From assembly GCA_028678815.1 (NCBI GenBank), contig JAJRCS010000221.1, positions 1-5,139 of the forward strand: a DNA stretch of 5,139 bases, read 5' to 3'. Below are positions 1 to 5,139 of this stretch, in pieces. The notes under the pieces are model-generated. The model was not told where the DNA came from. It saw only the letters and a program-made list of their open reading frames with translations, and did not search any database. A program made the position numbers and the translations under genes. Each line of letters opens with the position of its first letter. The first letter of the stretch is position 1. Origin of the DNA: Methanomicrobiales archaeon. Its GTDB lineage: Archaea; Halobacteriota; Methanomicrobia; Methanomicrobiales; JACTUA01.

Positions 1-1665
1 CCGGGAGCGGAGCACCGCGAAGTCGGGGCCGATGCCGATGGTGACCACCGGGACGCCCGGGTTCGCCTGGATGAGCCGGTCATGGATCTCCCCTGAGGTC
101 TTTCCGGGTGGGGGGAAGGTGAACTTGTGGGCATGGAGCTCCACGTCCAGGAGGAAGAGGTGCACCCCGTTCCCGAGGGTCCTCGCCGCCACGTGGGGCA
201 TGGAGGCCTCCACCTGGTCGGCGATGGCGAGGTTCGCCTGCTCCACGAGGTGCAGGACGAGGGCCCGGTGCCGGTCCGGGTTCCCGGTCAGGCCGAGGAG
301 TTCCTTCACGAGCTCCCGGCCATCGTTGAACCTGAGCCAGAACTGCAGGTAGTCCAGGGCGAGGGCGATCTCCTTGCAGTGCTCCTCGGGGTAGGCCTCT
401 CCCGCGATGGCGAGGTACCGCGCCCGCTCGGGGGCCTCGGACCGGTCCCCCACGGCCGAGACCGCGGCGATGTGCCGGATGGCCGGCTCGACCCCCGGGA
501 AGACCATCCTCGCCAGCTCAACCCCGAGCATCCCCGAGGTCACCCCGAAGTCGCCTCCCACGTGGTAGGGGTTCACGTGACCCACGAGGAAGGGGTCCAC
601 CACCTCGTCCGGGTGGTGGTGGTCCACGACGAGCATGTCCAGGTCGTAGACCGCGGCCATCCGGAGGGAGGGGATGTCCTCCTCGGTGGATCCGTTGTCC
701 ATGAGGATGATGAGGGGGAGTTTCTGGCCGTACCGGACGAGATCCTTGAGCGCGAAGTCCAGGTCCCGGGTGATGTCCTCGATCTCGTAGAAGGGGGCCT
801 TGGAGGGGGACCGCTTGAAGAGGAAGGACGTCGCGTCATAGTCGCCCCCGTTCTCCCGGATGAGGGCGACGACGGCCTGCTCCAGGGCGACGGCGGCGGA
901 GATCCCGTCGGCATCGGCATGGTGCCGGACGAGGATGGGCTGGCCCATGAAGACCGCCTTCCGGACCCGGCGGGCGACCTTCCGAAGCGCGGGGACGAGG
1001 GCGGTGAGGACCTGGCTCTCTACGAGAAGGGGCAGCTCGGGGGGCTCGGCCCGGGCCTCCAGGGTGAGGTCGATCTCCTCCCGGACATGGAGGGCCTCGT
1101 CACCGGTGAGGACGGCGAGGGAGGAGACCTCCACCTGGAGCTGGGAGTTCCGCTGCATGACCTCGCCCATCATGGAGACGACGTCCCCGAGCTGGACCTC
1201 GGGGTAGGCCCGGACCCCGGCCTCCACGAAGGCCGCGGCGTTCGCGAGGCCCTCGCCGTCCACGAGGGTGAAGATGGTGGGGCCGCTCGTCTGCTTGATC
1301 TGGGAGATCTCCCCGTGGACCTGGACGACCCTCCCGATGGACCTCTGGAGGTCCGAGAGTTTCACGGCGGCGGACTTCTTCACCACCATCTCGGTGTGGA
1401 AGACCGAGGGGGTCACCTCCTCGAGGTCGATGTTCCCGTTCGGCCGGATGCCTTTGACCAGCACGAGGATGGGGTCCTGTTCCTTGTGCCGCTGCTTGAT
1501 ATTGGACTTGTGGACGAGCCCCTTCACCCGGTCGTTCAGGAGGACGAAGGCCCCGAAGGTCGCGAACCCCTGGACCTTCCCGCTGTAGATCTTCCCCTCC
1601 TCGACCTCCCCGATGTCGCAGTTCGCGCCCAGCCGGTACACGATGACCTTGGTATCCCCTTCCAT
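1..1665 (-). CDS. RecJ-like DHH phosphoesterase with S1 and OB domains (C-terminus cut by window edge)
   Basis: This is an archaeal RecJ-like protein, probably a 5'-3' single-strand exonuclease or oligonucleotide phosphodiesterase of the DHH family. 555 codons are visible and the frame is still open at the left edge. Residues about 20-85 look like an S1 RNA-binding domain (motif GFATFGAFV near 33-41), and residues about 108-190 like an OB-fold. The DHH core follows: motif I HHADADG (248-254; D251, D253), motif II MDNG (322-325; D323), motif III DHHH (348-351) and motif IV GGDFGVTSG (370-378). All expected metal-binding aspartates and histidines are present. The C-terminal DHHA1 part is only begun. 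The start is the ATG at 1665: no ATG, GTG or TTG lies upstream before the in-frame stop at 1768-1770, and a GGAG (1679-1676) precedes it by 10 nt. Related archaeal proteins often carry a DnaJ-type zinc finger before the S1 domain; here there is none. Family is well supported; substrate (DNA or RNA) and any replisome link are inference. Confidence 0.9.
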   Translation of the reverse strand, partial: MEGDTKVIVYRLGANCDIGEVEEGKIYSGKVQGFATFGAFVLLNDRVKGLVHKSNIKQRHKEQDPILVLVKGIRPNGNIDLEEVTPSVFHTEMVVKKSAAVKLSDLQRSIGRVVQVHGEISQIKQTSGPTIFTLVDGEGLANAAAFVEAGVRAYPEVQLGDVVSMMGEVMQRNSQLQVEVSSLAVLTGDEALHVREEIDLTLEARAEPPELPLLVESQVLTALVPALRKVARRVRKAVFMGQPILVRHHADADGISAAVALEQAVVALIRENGGDYDATSFLFKRSPSKAPFYEIEDITRDLDFALKDLVRYGQKLPLIILMDNGSTEEDIPSLRMAAVYDLDMLVVDHHHPDEVVDPFLVGHVNPYHVGGDFGVTSGMLGVELARMVFPGVEPAIRHIAAVSAVGDRSEAPERARYLAIAGEAYPEEHCKEIALALDYLQFWLRFNDGRELVKELLGLTGNPDRHRALVLHLVEQANLAIADQVEASMPHVAARTLGNGVHLFLLDVELHAHKFTFPPPGKTSGEIHDRLIQANPGVPVVTIGIGPDFAVLRSR

Positions 1666-1675
1666 GTCGCTCTCT

Positions 1676-1679
1676 CTCC
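1676..1679 (-). promoter_or_regulatory. Shine-Dalgarno of the RecJ-like gene
   Basis: GGAG on the minus strand inside a purine-rich GGAGAGAGAG run, 10 nt before the ATG at 1665. The spacing is slightly long, but no other in-frame start exists, so it supports the chosen start. Confidence 0.5.
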
Positions 1680-1683
1680 GTTC

Positions 1684-1709
1684 TCCCCTGTCCGGGGGAT
1701 AGTCTCCCC
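1684..1709 (-). promoter_or_regulatory. Foldable leader element before the RecJ-like gene: two mutually exclusive hairpins
   Basis: On the minus strand the order is GGGGA (1709-1705), TCCCC (1699-1695), GGGGA (1688-1684). The central TCCCC can pair with either flank, giving two alternative 5-bp stems with loops of 5 and 6 nt. The GGGGA arms are part of a repeated CAGGGGAGA. The second stem ends 4 nt from the Shine-Dalgarno, so the choice of fold could affect translation. The sequence shows the complementarity; regulation is inference. Confidence 0.3.
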
Positions 1710-1764
1710 TGCACCCGCGCCCGCGGAGGCCGGAGATCGTTCTACCTAGTACTCGCGTTCCTCC

Positions 1765-1781
1765 CTTTTATGGGTATACCC
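1765..1781 (-). promoter_or_regulatory. Candidate promoter of the RecJ-like gene with adjacent palindrome
   Basis: The minus strand reads CATAAAAG at 1772-1765, an AT-rich island in very GC-rich sequence and a plausible archaeal TATA box. A start of transcription about 25 nt downstream (near 1743) would give a leader of roughly 80 nt. Immediately upstream, overlapping by one base, is the perfect 10-bp palindrome GGGTATACCC (1772-1781), in the position of a BRE or operator. Not a close match to the TATA consensus, so tentative. Confidence 0.35.
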
Positions 1782-1789
1782 CGCAGGGG
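1779..1789 (-). repeat. Short G/C hairpin after RNase Z stop
   Basis: CCCC (1789-1786), TGC, GGGG (1782-1779) on the minus strand can form a 4-bp stem 7 nt after the RNase Z stop codon. No T-tract follows, so I do not call it a terminator; read-through into the RecJ-like gene stays possible. Confidence 0.2.
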
Positions 1790-1796
1790 GCCACTC

Positions 1797-2744
1797 TCAG
1801 TCCCGGTAGGGTATCTCCAGCATGGTGAGGTCCGGGGGCGCGATGACCTCCCCCGGGAACTGCTTCCGGGCATCCTCGACATGCACCGCGGTGCCCGTGT
1901 ACCGGGGGCTGATGTGGACGAGGGCGAGGGTCTTCACCCCGAGGGCCGCCGCCGCCGCCCCCGCCTCCCCGGCCGTGGAGTGGTGGACCTCCTCCGCACG
2001 CTCCCGGTCCCGGTCATCGAAGGTGGCGTCGTGGATGAGGAGGTCCGCGCCCCCGGCGAGGTCCCGGATCCGGTCCTCCACCGGCCGCGTGTCGCCCGTG
2101 TAGCAGATCCTCCGGCCCGGCCGGGGCGGCCCCATGACCTCCTCCGGGCGCACCAGGACCTCCTCCCCGTCGCGCATGACCCGCACCGCCTCGCCGCGCT
2201 GGAGCCGGCCGAAGAGGGGGCCGGGCTTCACCCCGAGGGCGACGGCCCTCTCCCGGTCGAACCGCCCGGGCCGCCCCTCTTCGGCGAGGACGAAGCCGAG
2301 GGACTGGATCCCGTGGAGCGTCGCGAAGGCATGGACGGCGTACCCCGCGAACTCCACCACCGAGCCCGCCCGGAGCTCCACGGACTCGATGGGGAACCGG
2401 AGGGTGGTCCGGGAGATCTGCCGCACCATGCCGGCGAACTCGTGGACGCCGGGCGGGCCGTAGAGGGTGAGGGGCCCGCTCCGGCCCATGAAGGAGAGGG
2501 TCTGGACAAGGCCGAAGACCCCGAGGAAGTGGTCCGCGTGCCAGTGGGTGATGAAGACCGCGTCCACGGTGAAGCCGGTCCTCGCGCGCATCATCTGCTG
2601 CTGGGCCCCCTCGCCGCAGTCGAAGAGGAGGGTATCGGACCCCCTCCGGATCATGATGCAGGGGAGGTTCCGCTGGGGCGACGGGAGGGCCCCCGCCGTC
2701 CCGAGGAAGTGGACATGGAGGGTCTCGCCGCTCAGAGGAACCAC
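1797..2744 (-). CDS. rnz: Ribonuclease Z (tRNA 3'-processing endonuclease)
   Basis: A cytosolic zinc-dependent endonuclease that cuts the 3' trailer from tRNA precursors before CCA addition. The 315-residue product is a complete metallo-beta-lactamase fold of usual family length. N-terminal FLGTAGALPS is at 13-22. The zinc motif is HWHADH (67-72). Further ligands are H144 (in LHGIQSLGF), D218 (in YTGDT) and H277 (in LVHISPRY). HDATF (238-242) and HSTAGEA (255-261) are also typical. The GVKPGPLFGRLQRGEAV stretch (171-187) fits the flexible arm that grips the tRNA elbow. The start is GTG at 2744; it overlaps the preceding gene by 13 nt and its GGAGG touches the GTG directly, which is too close for normal initiation. 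The family usually begins about seven residues later (near L9), so the true start may be a non-standard codon such as CTG at 2735, which sits 9 nt after the GGAGG. Function is very secure; start is not. Confidence 0.96.
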   Translation of the reverse strand: MVPLSGETLHVHFLGTAGALPSPQRNLPCIMIRRGSDTLLFDCGEGAQQQMMRARTGFTVDAVFITHWHADHFLGVFGLVQTLSFMGRSGPLTLYGPPGVHEFAGMVRQISRTTLRFPIESVELRAGSVVEFAGYAVHAFATLHGIQSLGFVLAEEGRPGRFDRERAVALGVKPGPLFGRLQRGEAVRVMRDGEEVLVRPEEVMGPPRPGRRICYTGDTRPVEDRIRDLAGGADLLIHDATFDDRDRERAEEVHHSTAGEAGAAAAALGVKTLALVHISPRYTGTAVHVEDARKQFPGEVIAPPDLTMLEIPYRD

Positions 2745-3505
2745 CTCCGGAAGACCGCGAGGCTCTTCCTCGCCTCGTCCAGGTTCCGGCCCTCCACCAC
2801 CACGATGCCCCGGTACGTGCGGGCCACCGCCCTCCCCACCTCCTCCCAGGGGATGGTGCCCTCGCCGAGGGCGAGGTGCTGGTCGGCGGTCCCGTGGTTG
2901 TCATGGATGTGCATGTGGCCCGCCTGCGGGAGGACCGCGAGGAACTCCCGGACCTGCCCCACGGTGTGGGCATGCCCGATATCCAGGGTGAAGCCGGTGT
3001 TCTCCACGCCGTCAATCATCCCCAGGATCTCGTCGGGGAACCGGCAGAGGACCTCCTTCAGCCCGCCCATGTTCTCGAGGAAGACCCGGACCCCCCGGTC
3101 GGCGGCGTACTTCCCGATCTCGGCGAGGGCGGACTTCTGGAGGTTCCAGACCTTGTCGGGGAGGAGCTTCCCCATGGGGGAGAGGTAGCCCGGGTGCACG
3201 GTGACCCGGTCGGTGAGCTCCGCTGCCCCGTCGATGCAGGCGAGGACCTGCCGGACCGACTCCCTCCAGATGGGGTAGTTCAGGGAGGCGAGGTTCAGGT
3301 CGCTGTACGGGGCATGGACCGTGAGGGCAAGATCGGTGGAGGCCGCGATCTCCGCCACCTCCTTCACGTTCTCCTTTTTCTCGAGGGTGGAACTCCCGTC
3401 GGCCATCACCTCCCAGCCCTCGTACCCGATATCCGGGAGGCTGGACACCCAGCCCCGGTCCTCCCAGATCTTGGAGGAGGCCGAGAAGAAGGGTCTGAGG
3501 CTCAT
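2732..3505 (-). CDS. Sugar phosphate isomerase/epimerase-like TIM-barrel protein
   Basis: A 257-residue protein of the xylose-isomerase-like TIM-barrel superfamily (AP endonuclease 2 / COG1082 type). Members are metal-dependent isomerases, epimerases or endonuclease IV enzymes; the substrate here is unknown. Strand-end motifs occur in the expected order: HAPYSDLNLAS (64-74), HPGYLSP (104-110), FLENMG (142-147; E144), FTLDIGHAH (172-180; D175, H178), HMHIHDNHG (197-205), HLALGEGTIPW (210-220) and VVVEGR (235-240; E238). The metal ligands of the fold are therefore all plausible: E144, D175, an H/D of 199-202, and E238. The HDN..DxH..LGEG pattern is shared with endonuclease IV, but the protein is shorter and lacks several Nfo zinc ligands, so DNA repair is not supported. 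The ATG at 3505 forms an ATGA overlap with the upstream stop, preceded by GAGGGGA. The 3' end overlaps rnz by 13 nt, implying translational coupling. Confidence 0.88.
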   Translation of the reverse strand: MSLRPFFSASSKIWEDRGWVSSLPDIGYEGWEVMADGSSTLEKKENVKEVAEIAASTDLALTVHAPYSDLNLASLNYPIWRESVRQVLACIDGAAELTDRVTVHPGYLSPMGKLLPDKVWNLQKSALAEIGKYAADRGVRVFLENMGGLKEVLCRFPDEILGMIDGVENTGFTLDIGHAHTVGQVREFLAVLPQAGHMHIHDNHGTADQHLALGEGTIPWEEVGRAVARTYRGIVVVEGRNLDEARKSLAVFRRWFL

Positions 3506-4050
3506 GTCCCCTCCCGGATCTCATCGAGGAGAGTCCGGGCCTTCGTCTCGAACTCCTGGAGGGTACCGTTATTCTCGAGGACCCGGTCGGCCTCCGCGAG
3601 GGCCCGGGCGAGGCCGAAGCCCTCCTCCCGCCGGTCCCGGTTCCGGAGGTCCTCTGCCCGGGACAGGTCGTCGCTCCTCCCCCGCGCCGAGGACCGGGCG
3701 AGCCGGCTCCCGAAGTCCGAGACGATCCCCACGAGGAGGAAACCGGTGAACCGCTCCCGGAACCGCTTCACCTCGGCATCGCCCCGGAGGCCGTCGATGA
3801 GAAGGAGGGGCGCCCGGAGGGCCTCGACGTCCTCTATGGTGAGGAGGGCGATGGCGTCCATGCCCCGCTCCCTCCGGAGCCGGATGGCCATTTCCCCGAG
3901 GGCGGCGTCCGAGGTCCCGAGGCCCGCCTTCGCCGCCTCCCGCCGGATCACGTCCCCCATGACCACCACGGGGATGCCCGAGCCGGCCGCGACCCGGGAG
4001 AACTCACCCTTGCCGCTCGCCGGATACCCGACGACCCCGATCACCCGCAT
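3502..4050 (-). CDS. UPF0200-family P-loop nucleotide kinase-like protein
   Basis: A 182-residue P-loop NTPase of the archaeal UPF0200 family, distantly related to dephospho-CoA kinase and adenylate kinase. Substrate is unknown. Walker A is GYPASGKGE (8-16; K14, G13). The family motif MGDVIRREA is at 31-39, probably in the acceptor-substrate site. LLLIDGLRGDAEV (82-94) is the Walker-B-like strand, with D86. An arginine-rich lid segment (about 117-142, ending RNRDRREEGFG) and ADRVLENNGTLQEF (154-167) complete the kinase-like layout. No transmembrane segment or signal is seen, so it should be cytosolic. The start ATG at 4050 lies just before the P-loop strand and has a strong GGAGG six nt upstream, so the 47-nt overlap with the preceding gene is probably real. 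It ends in an ATGA overlap with the TIM-barrel gene. The archaeal dephospho-CoA kinase described so far belongs to another family, so I do not name this coaE. Confidence 0.9.
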   Translation of the reverse strand: MRVIGVVGYPASGKGEFSRVAAGSGIPVVVMGDVIRREAAKAGLGTSDAALGEMAIRLRRERGMDAIALLTIEDVEALRAPLLLIDGLRGDAEVKRFRERFTGFLLVGIVSDFGSRLARSSARGRSDDLSRAEDLRNRDRREEGFGLARALAEADRVLENNGTLQEFETKARTLLDEIREGT

Positions 4051-4774
4051 AGACCACCTCCCCCTCCTCCCGGGTCCGGATCTTGACCACCCGGCCGACC
4101 CGGTCGGCGACCTTCCTGAGCTCGTCCCCCGTGAGGGGCTTCACCCCTCCCTCCATCCCCTGCTGGAGGACCAGGTCCACGCCGTCGGCCGTCTTTGCGA
4201 TGTACGGCACCTCGTCCTCGTACCCCCGGAAGAGGGTCACCACGATCTCGAACTCCGGGAGGTCCCCCGCGAGCCTCGCGTCCCGGCAGAGGGCCAGGGA
4301 CTCCTTCACCGGGTCCGAGTACTTCTCCTTCAGGAGGTTGTCGTACCGCTCCCACCGGGCCTTGATGTCGAGGGCCACGTGGTCCACGAGCTTCTCGGCA
4401 ATGAGGGACGCGAGGACCTTCGGGAACACCCCGTTCGTCTGGAGCCCGACCCGGAGCCCCATCTGCCGGGAGGCCTCGGCGAGGGCCTTCAGCGGCACGG
4501 GCTGCATCGTCGGCTCGCCCCCCGAGAAGACCACGCCCGAGACGAGGAGCTTCGAGGACCGGATGAGGCCGGCCACCTCCTCGACCTCCCGGAGGTCCTC
4601 CCCGTCCTGGAGGGGGCGGTTGTGGCAGTAGGAGCACCTGACCGGGCAGCCCCGGAGGAAGACGGTGCAGACCGCACGGCCCCTCCAGTCGACGGTGGAG
4701 AGGGGGACGAAGCCCCCGAAGTTGACCTTCAGCGATATCACCGGGTGATTAAAAAATGCGGCGGCAGGTTTCAT
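4004..4774 (-). CDS. nrdG: Radical-SAM activating protein, anaerobic ribonucleotide reductase activase type (NrdG-like)
   Basis: A radical-SAM enzyme of the archaeal anaerobic ribonucleoside-triphosphate reductase activase type. Such enzymes use a [4Fe-4S] cluster and S-adenosylmethionine to place a glycyl radical on their partner reductase. The cluster motif is CPVRCSYC (C43, C47, C50). SGGEPT (84-89) is the SAM-binding motif; TNG (113-115) and ALDIKA (134-139) are further family strands. FGGFVPLSTVDWRGRAVCTVFLRG (19-42 region) matches the N-terminus known for this group. No reductase gene (nrdD) lies in the window, so the partner is inferred; another glycyl-radical target is possible. The coordinates use the first ATG (4774), but residues 1-14 have about half their third bases A/T, unlike the rest, and no clear Shine-Dalgarno precedes that ATG. 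The family usually starts as MKVNFGG, which here corresponds to CTG at 4732 with GGTGAT four nt upstream; GTG at 4741 is a third option. Confidence 0.87.
   Translation of the reverse strand: MKPAAAFFNHPVISLKVNFGGFVPLSTVDWRGRAVCTVFLRGCPVRCSYCHNRPLQDGEDLREVEEVAGLIRSSKLLVSGVVFSGGEPTMQPVPLKALAEASRQMGLRVGLQTNGVFPKVLASLIAEKLVDHVALDIKARWERYDNLLKEKYSDPVKESLALCRDARLAGDLPEFEIVVTLFRGYEDEVPYIAKTADGVDLVLQQGMEGGVKPLTGDELRKVADRVGRVVKIRTREEGEVVYAGDRGRRVSGERQG
4057..4061 (-). promoter_or_regulatory. Strong Shine-Dalgarno inside the upstream gene
   Basis: GGAGG followed by TGGTCT and the ATG at 4050 (spacing 6 nt), within the 3' end of the preceding radical-SAM gene. It fixes the start of the UPF0200 gene despite the 47-nt overlap. 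Confidence 0.65.
4733..4758 (-). promoter_or_regulatory. Candidate internal promoter and ribosome-binding site for the NrdG-like gene
   Basis: On the minus strand, ATTTTTTAATC (4757-4747) is a TATA-like AT island. It is followed by the perfect inverted repeat ATCACC-C-GGTGAT (4749-4737). The GGTGAT arm matches the archaeal anti-Shine-Dalgarno and ends 4 nt before the CTG at 4732. A TATA box here would start transcription near 4728, so a leaderless or near-leaderless message is an alternative reading. The six-T run could equally end transcripts of the small upstream gene. Confidence 0.3.
4737..4749. repeat. Perfect 6+6 inverted repeat (ATCACC / GGTGAT)
   Basis: A 13-nt palindrome with a single central base. 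As RNA it can form a 5-bp stem with a 3-nt loop that would hide the GGTGAT ribosome-binding site; as DNA it could be an operator. Either role is inference. Confidence 0.4.
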
Positions 4775-4826
4775 GAAGCTATGCGATCCGTAGTGGAGGT
4801 GATGGTCAGATCAGGAGAACGGATTC

Positions 4827-5075
4827 TCATCCAGGGACATCTTTCGAAGGATCGATGATTCCCTTCCAGCGTTCACATTTTGATCGGGCATCATCGCGTT
4901 CGCAATTGAATTTTCTACAGAACACAATTTTCCCCTCGTTCTCTTCACGGAGAAATATTTGCCTGTACTCACACCCTTTGCACGGGTTCATAGGGACCCT
5001 CGCTGTCTGCCCTGCCGGAGCATCGGATACCTTGGAACTCATCTCTCTTAAAGGTTTGAATAAGATGCCATGCAC
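4827..5075 (-). CDS. Small cysteine-rich protein of unknown function
   Basis: I do not recognise the family. The longest reading begins at GTG 5075 (82 residues). Two later starts exist: ATG 5042 (71 residues) and ATG 4991 (54 residues). I favour 4991: GAGGG lies 5 nt upstream, and a TATA-like CTTTAAG (5053-5047) sits at the right distance for a leader of about 30 nt. Numbered from 4991, the cysteines are C4, C7, C25, C30 and C39 (C-x2-C-x17-C-x4-C-x8-C), followed by a conserved-looking ERWKGI. This suggests a small metal-binding (zinc or iron-sulfur) knuckle, but the pattern is not one I can name. There is no signal peptide or membrane segment. Only about half its third codon positions are G/C and it uses AGA, ATA and AAA, unlike all downstream genes, so it may be a transferred or lineage-specific gene. 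It ends 52 nt before the NrdG-like ATG. Confidence 0.7.
   Translation of the reverse strand: MHGILFKPLREMSSKVSDAPAGQTARVPMNPCKGCEYRQIFLREENEGKIVFCRKFNCERDDARSKCERWKGIIDPSKDVPG
4987..5053 (-). promoter_or_regulatory. Candidate promoter and leader of the small cysteine-rich gene
   Basis: CTTTAAG (5053-5047) with upstream TTCAAAC is the best TATA/BRE-like signal near the gene. Initiation about 25 nt downstream (near 5023) would leave a leader of about 30 nt containing GCGAGGG before the ATG at 4991. This makes the upstream GTG and ATG untranslated. Confidence 0.35.
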
Positions 5076-5139
5076 AGAAGGAAACCCGCAGGTCCCACCC
5101 CGCCTGATGGCGGTCGCTACTCCGCTGACGCTTCGTCGC
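5076..5139. other. Edge fragment with two short inverted repeats, no gene assigned
   Basis: These 64 nt contain CCGCC-TGAT-GGCGG (5100-5113) and GACG-CTT-CGTC (5127-5137), both able to form small hairpins. Composition is GC-rich again, in contrast to the AT-richer gene beside it. The minus frame of the small gene is open through here, but nothing recognisable is encoded. It may be the end of a neighbouring gene, a terminator for a converging gene, or the edge of a repeat. Confidence 0.3.

Noticed and set aside
127..1749. Long plus-strand open frame (540 codons) opposite the RecJ-like gene
   Set aside because: It mirrors the strong G/C third-base bias of the minus-strand gene, its product is low-complexity (G, D, E, V, P, H rich) and resembles no protein, while the minus strand shows clear DHH motifs.
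1779..1789. Intrinsic terminator after RNase Z
   Set aside because: The stem has only 4 bp and no T-tract follows on the transcribed strand.
1770..3188. Plus-strand open frame (472 codons) opposite RNase Z and the TIM-barrel gene
   Set aside because: Antisense shadow: low-complexity translation, and the complete RNase Z motif set lies on the minus strand.
2732..3505. Endonuclease IV (DNA repair) identity for the TIM-barrel protein
   Set aside because: The fold and the HDN/LGEG motifs are shared, but several zinc ligands typical of endonuclease IV are absent and the sequence reads better as a COG1082-type isomerase relative.
3502..4050. Dephospho-CoA kinase (coaE)
   Set aside because: The P-loop is similar, but the MGDVIRREA motif marks the UPF0200 family, whose substrate is not established.
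2876..4858. Plus-strand open frame (660 codons) across four minus-strand genes
   Set aside because: It crosses several well-supported genes, has arginine/serine and proline-rich noise, and carries no recognisable domain.
5076..5139. tRNA or CRISPR remnant at the right edge
   Set aside because: No cloverleaf or T-loop consensus and no repeat-spacer periodicity can be seen in 64 nt.

Overview
The window looks like a piece of a GC-rich euryarchaeal chromosome, most likely a methanogen of the Methanomicrobiales type. I infer this from the gene set: a RecJ-like protein with S1 and OB domains, an archaeal-style RNase Z, a UPF0200 nucleotide kinase and an archaeal-style radical-SAM activase of the NrdG kind. 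Third codon positions are almost all G or C and start signals resemble archaeal ones. The genus cannot be fixed from sequence alone. Every gene I can support lies on the minus strand, so transcription runs from high to low coordinates.

Layout in transcription order. 5076-5139 is an edge fragment with two small inverted repeats and no gene I can name. 4827-5075 holds a small cysteine-rich protein of unknown function, AT-richer than everything else here; its true start is probably the ATG at 4991. Then come four tightly packed genes, each overlapping the next: a radical-SAM activating enzyme (4004-4774, real start possibly at 4732), a UPF0200 P-loop kinase (3502-4050), a xylose-isomerase-like TIM-barrel protein (2732-3505) and RNase Z (1797-2744). 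The overlaps are 47, 4 and 13 nt, which points to one translationally coupled operon. After a 131-nt gap that carries a probable promoter and foldable leader, a RecJ-like DHH phosphoesterase begins at 1665 and runs off the left edge of the window.

Functionally the cluster mixes nucleic-acid and nucleotide enzymes: tRNA 3' end maturation (RNase Z), a likely nuclease or phosphodiesterase (RecJ-like), a likely anaerobic deoxyribonucleotide-synthesis activator (NrdG-like), and two conserved proteins whose substrates are unknown (UPF0200, TIM barrel). This is mostly ordinary housekeeping sequence. I do not see a defence system, mobile element, CRISPR array or evident new system. The points worth a second look are start-site and leader anomalies, the atypical small cysteine protein, and the absence of the zinc finger expected at the N-terminus of the RecJ-like protein.
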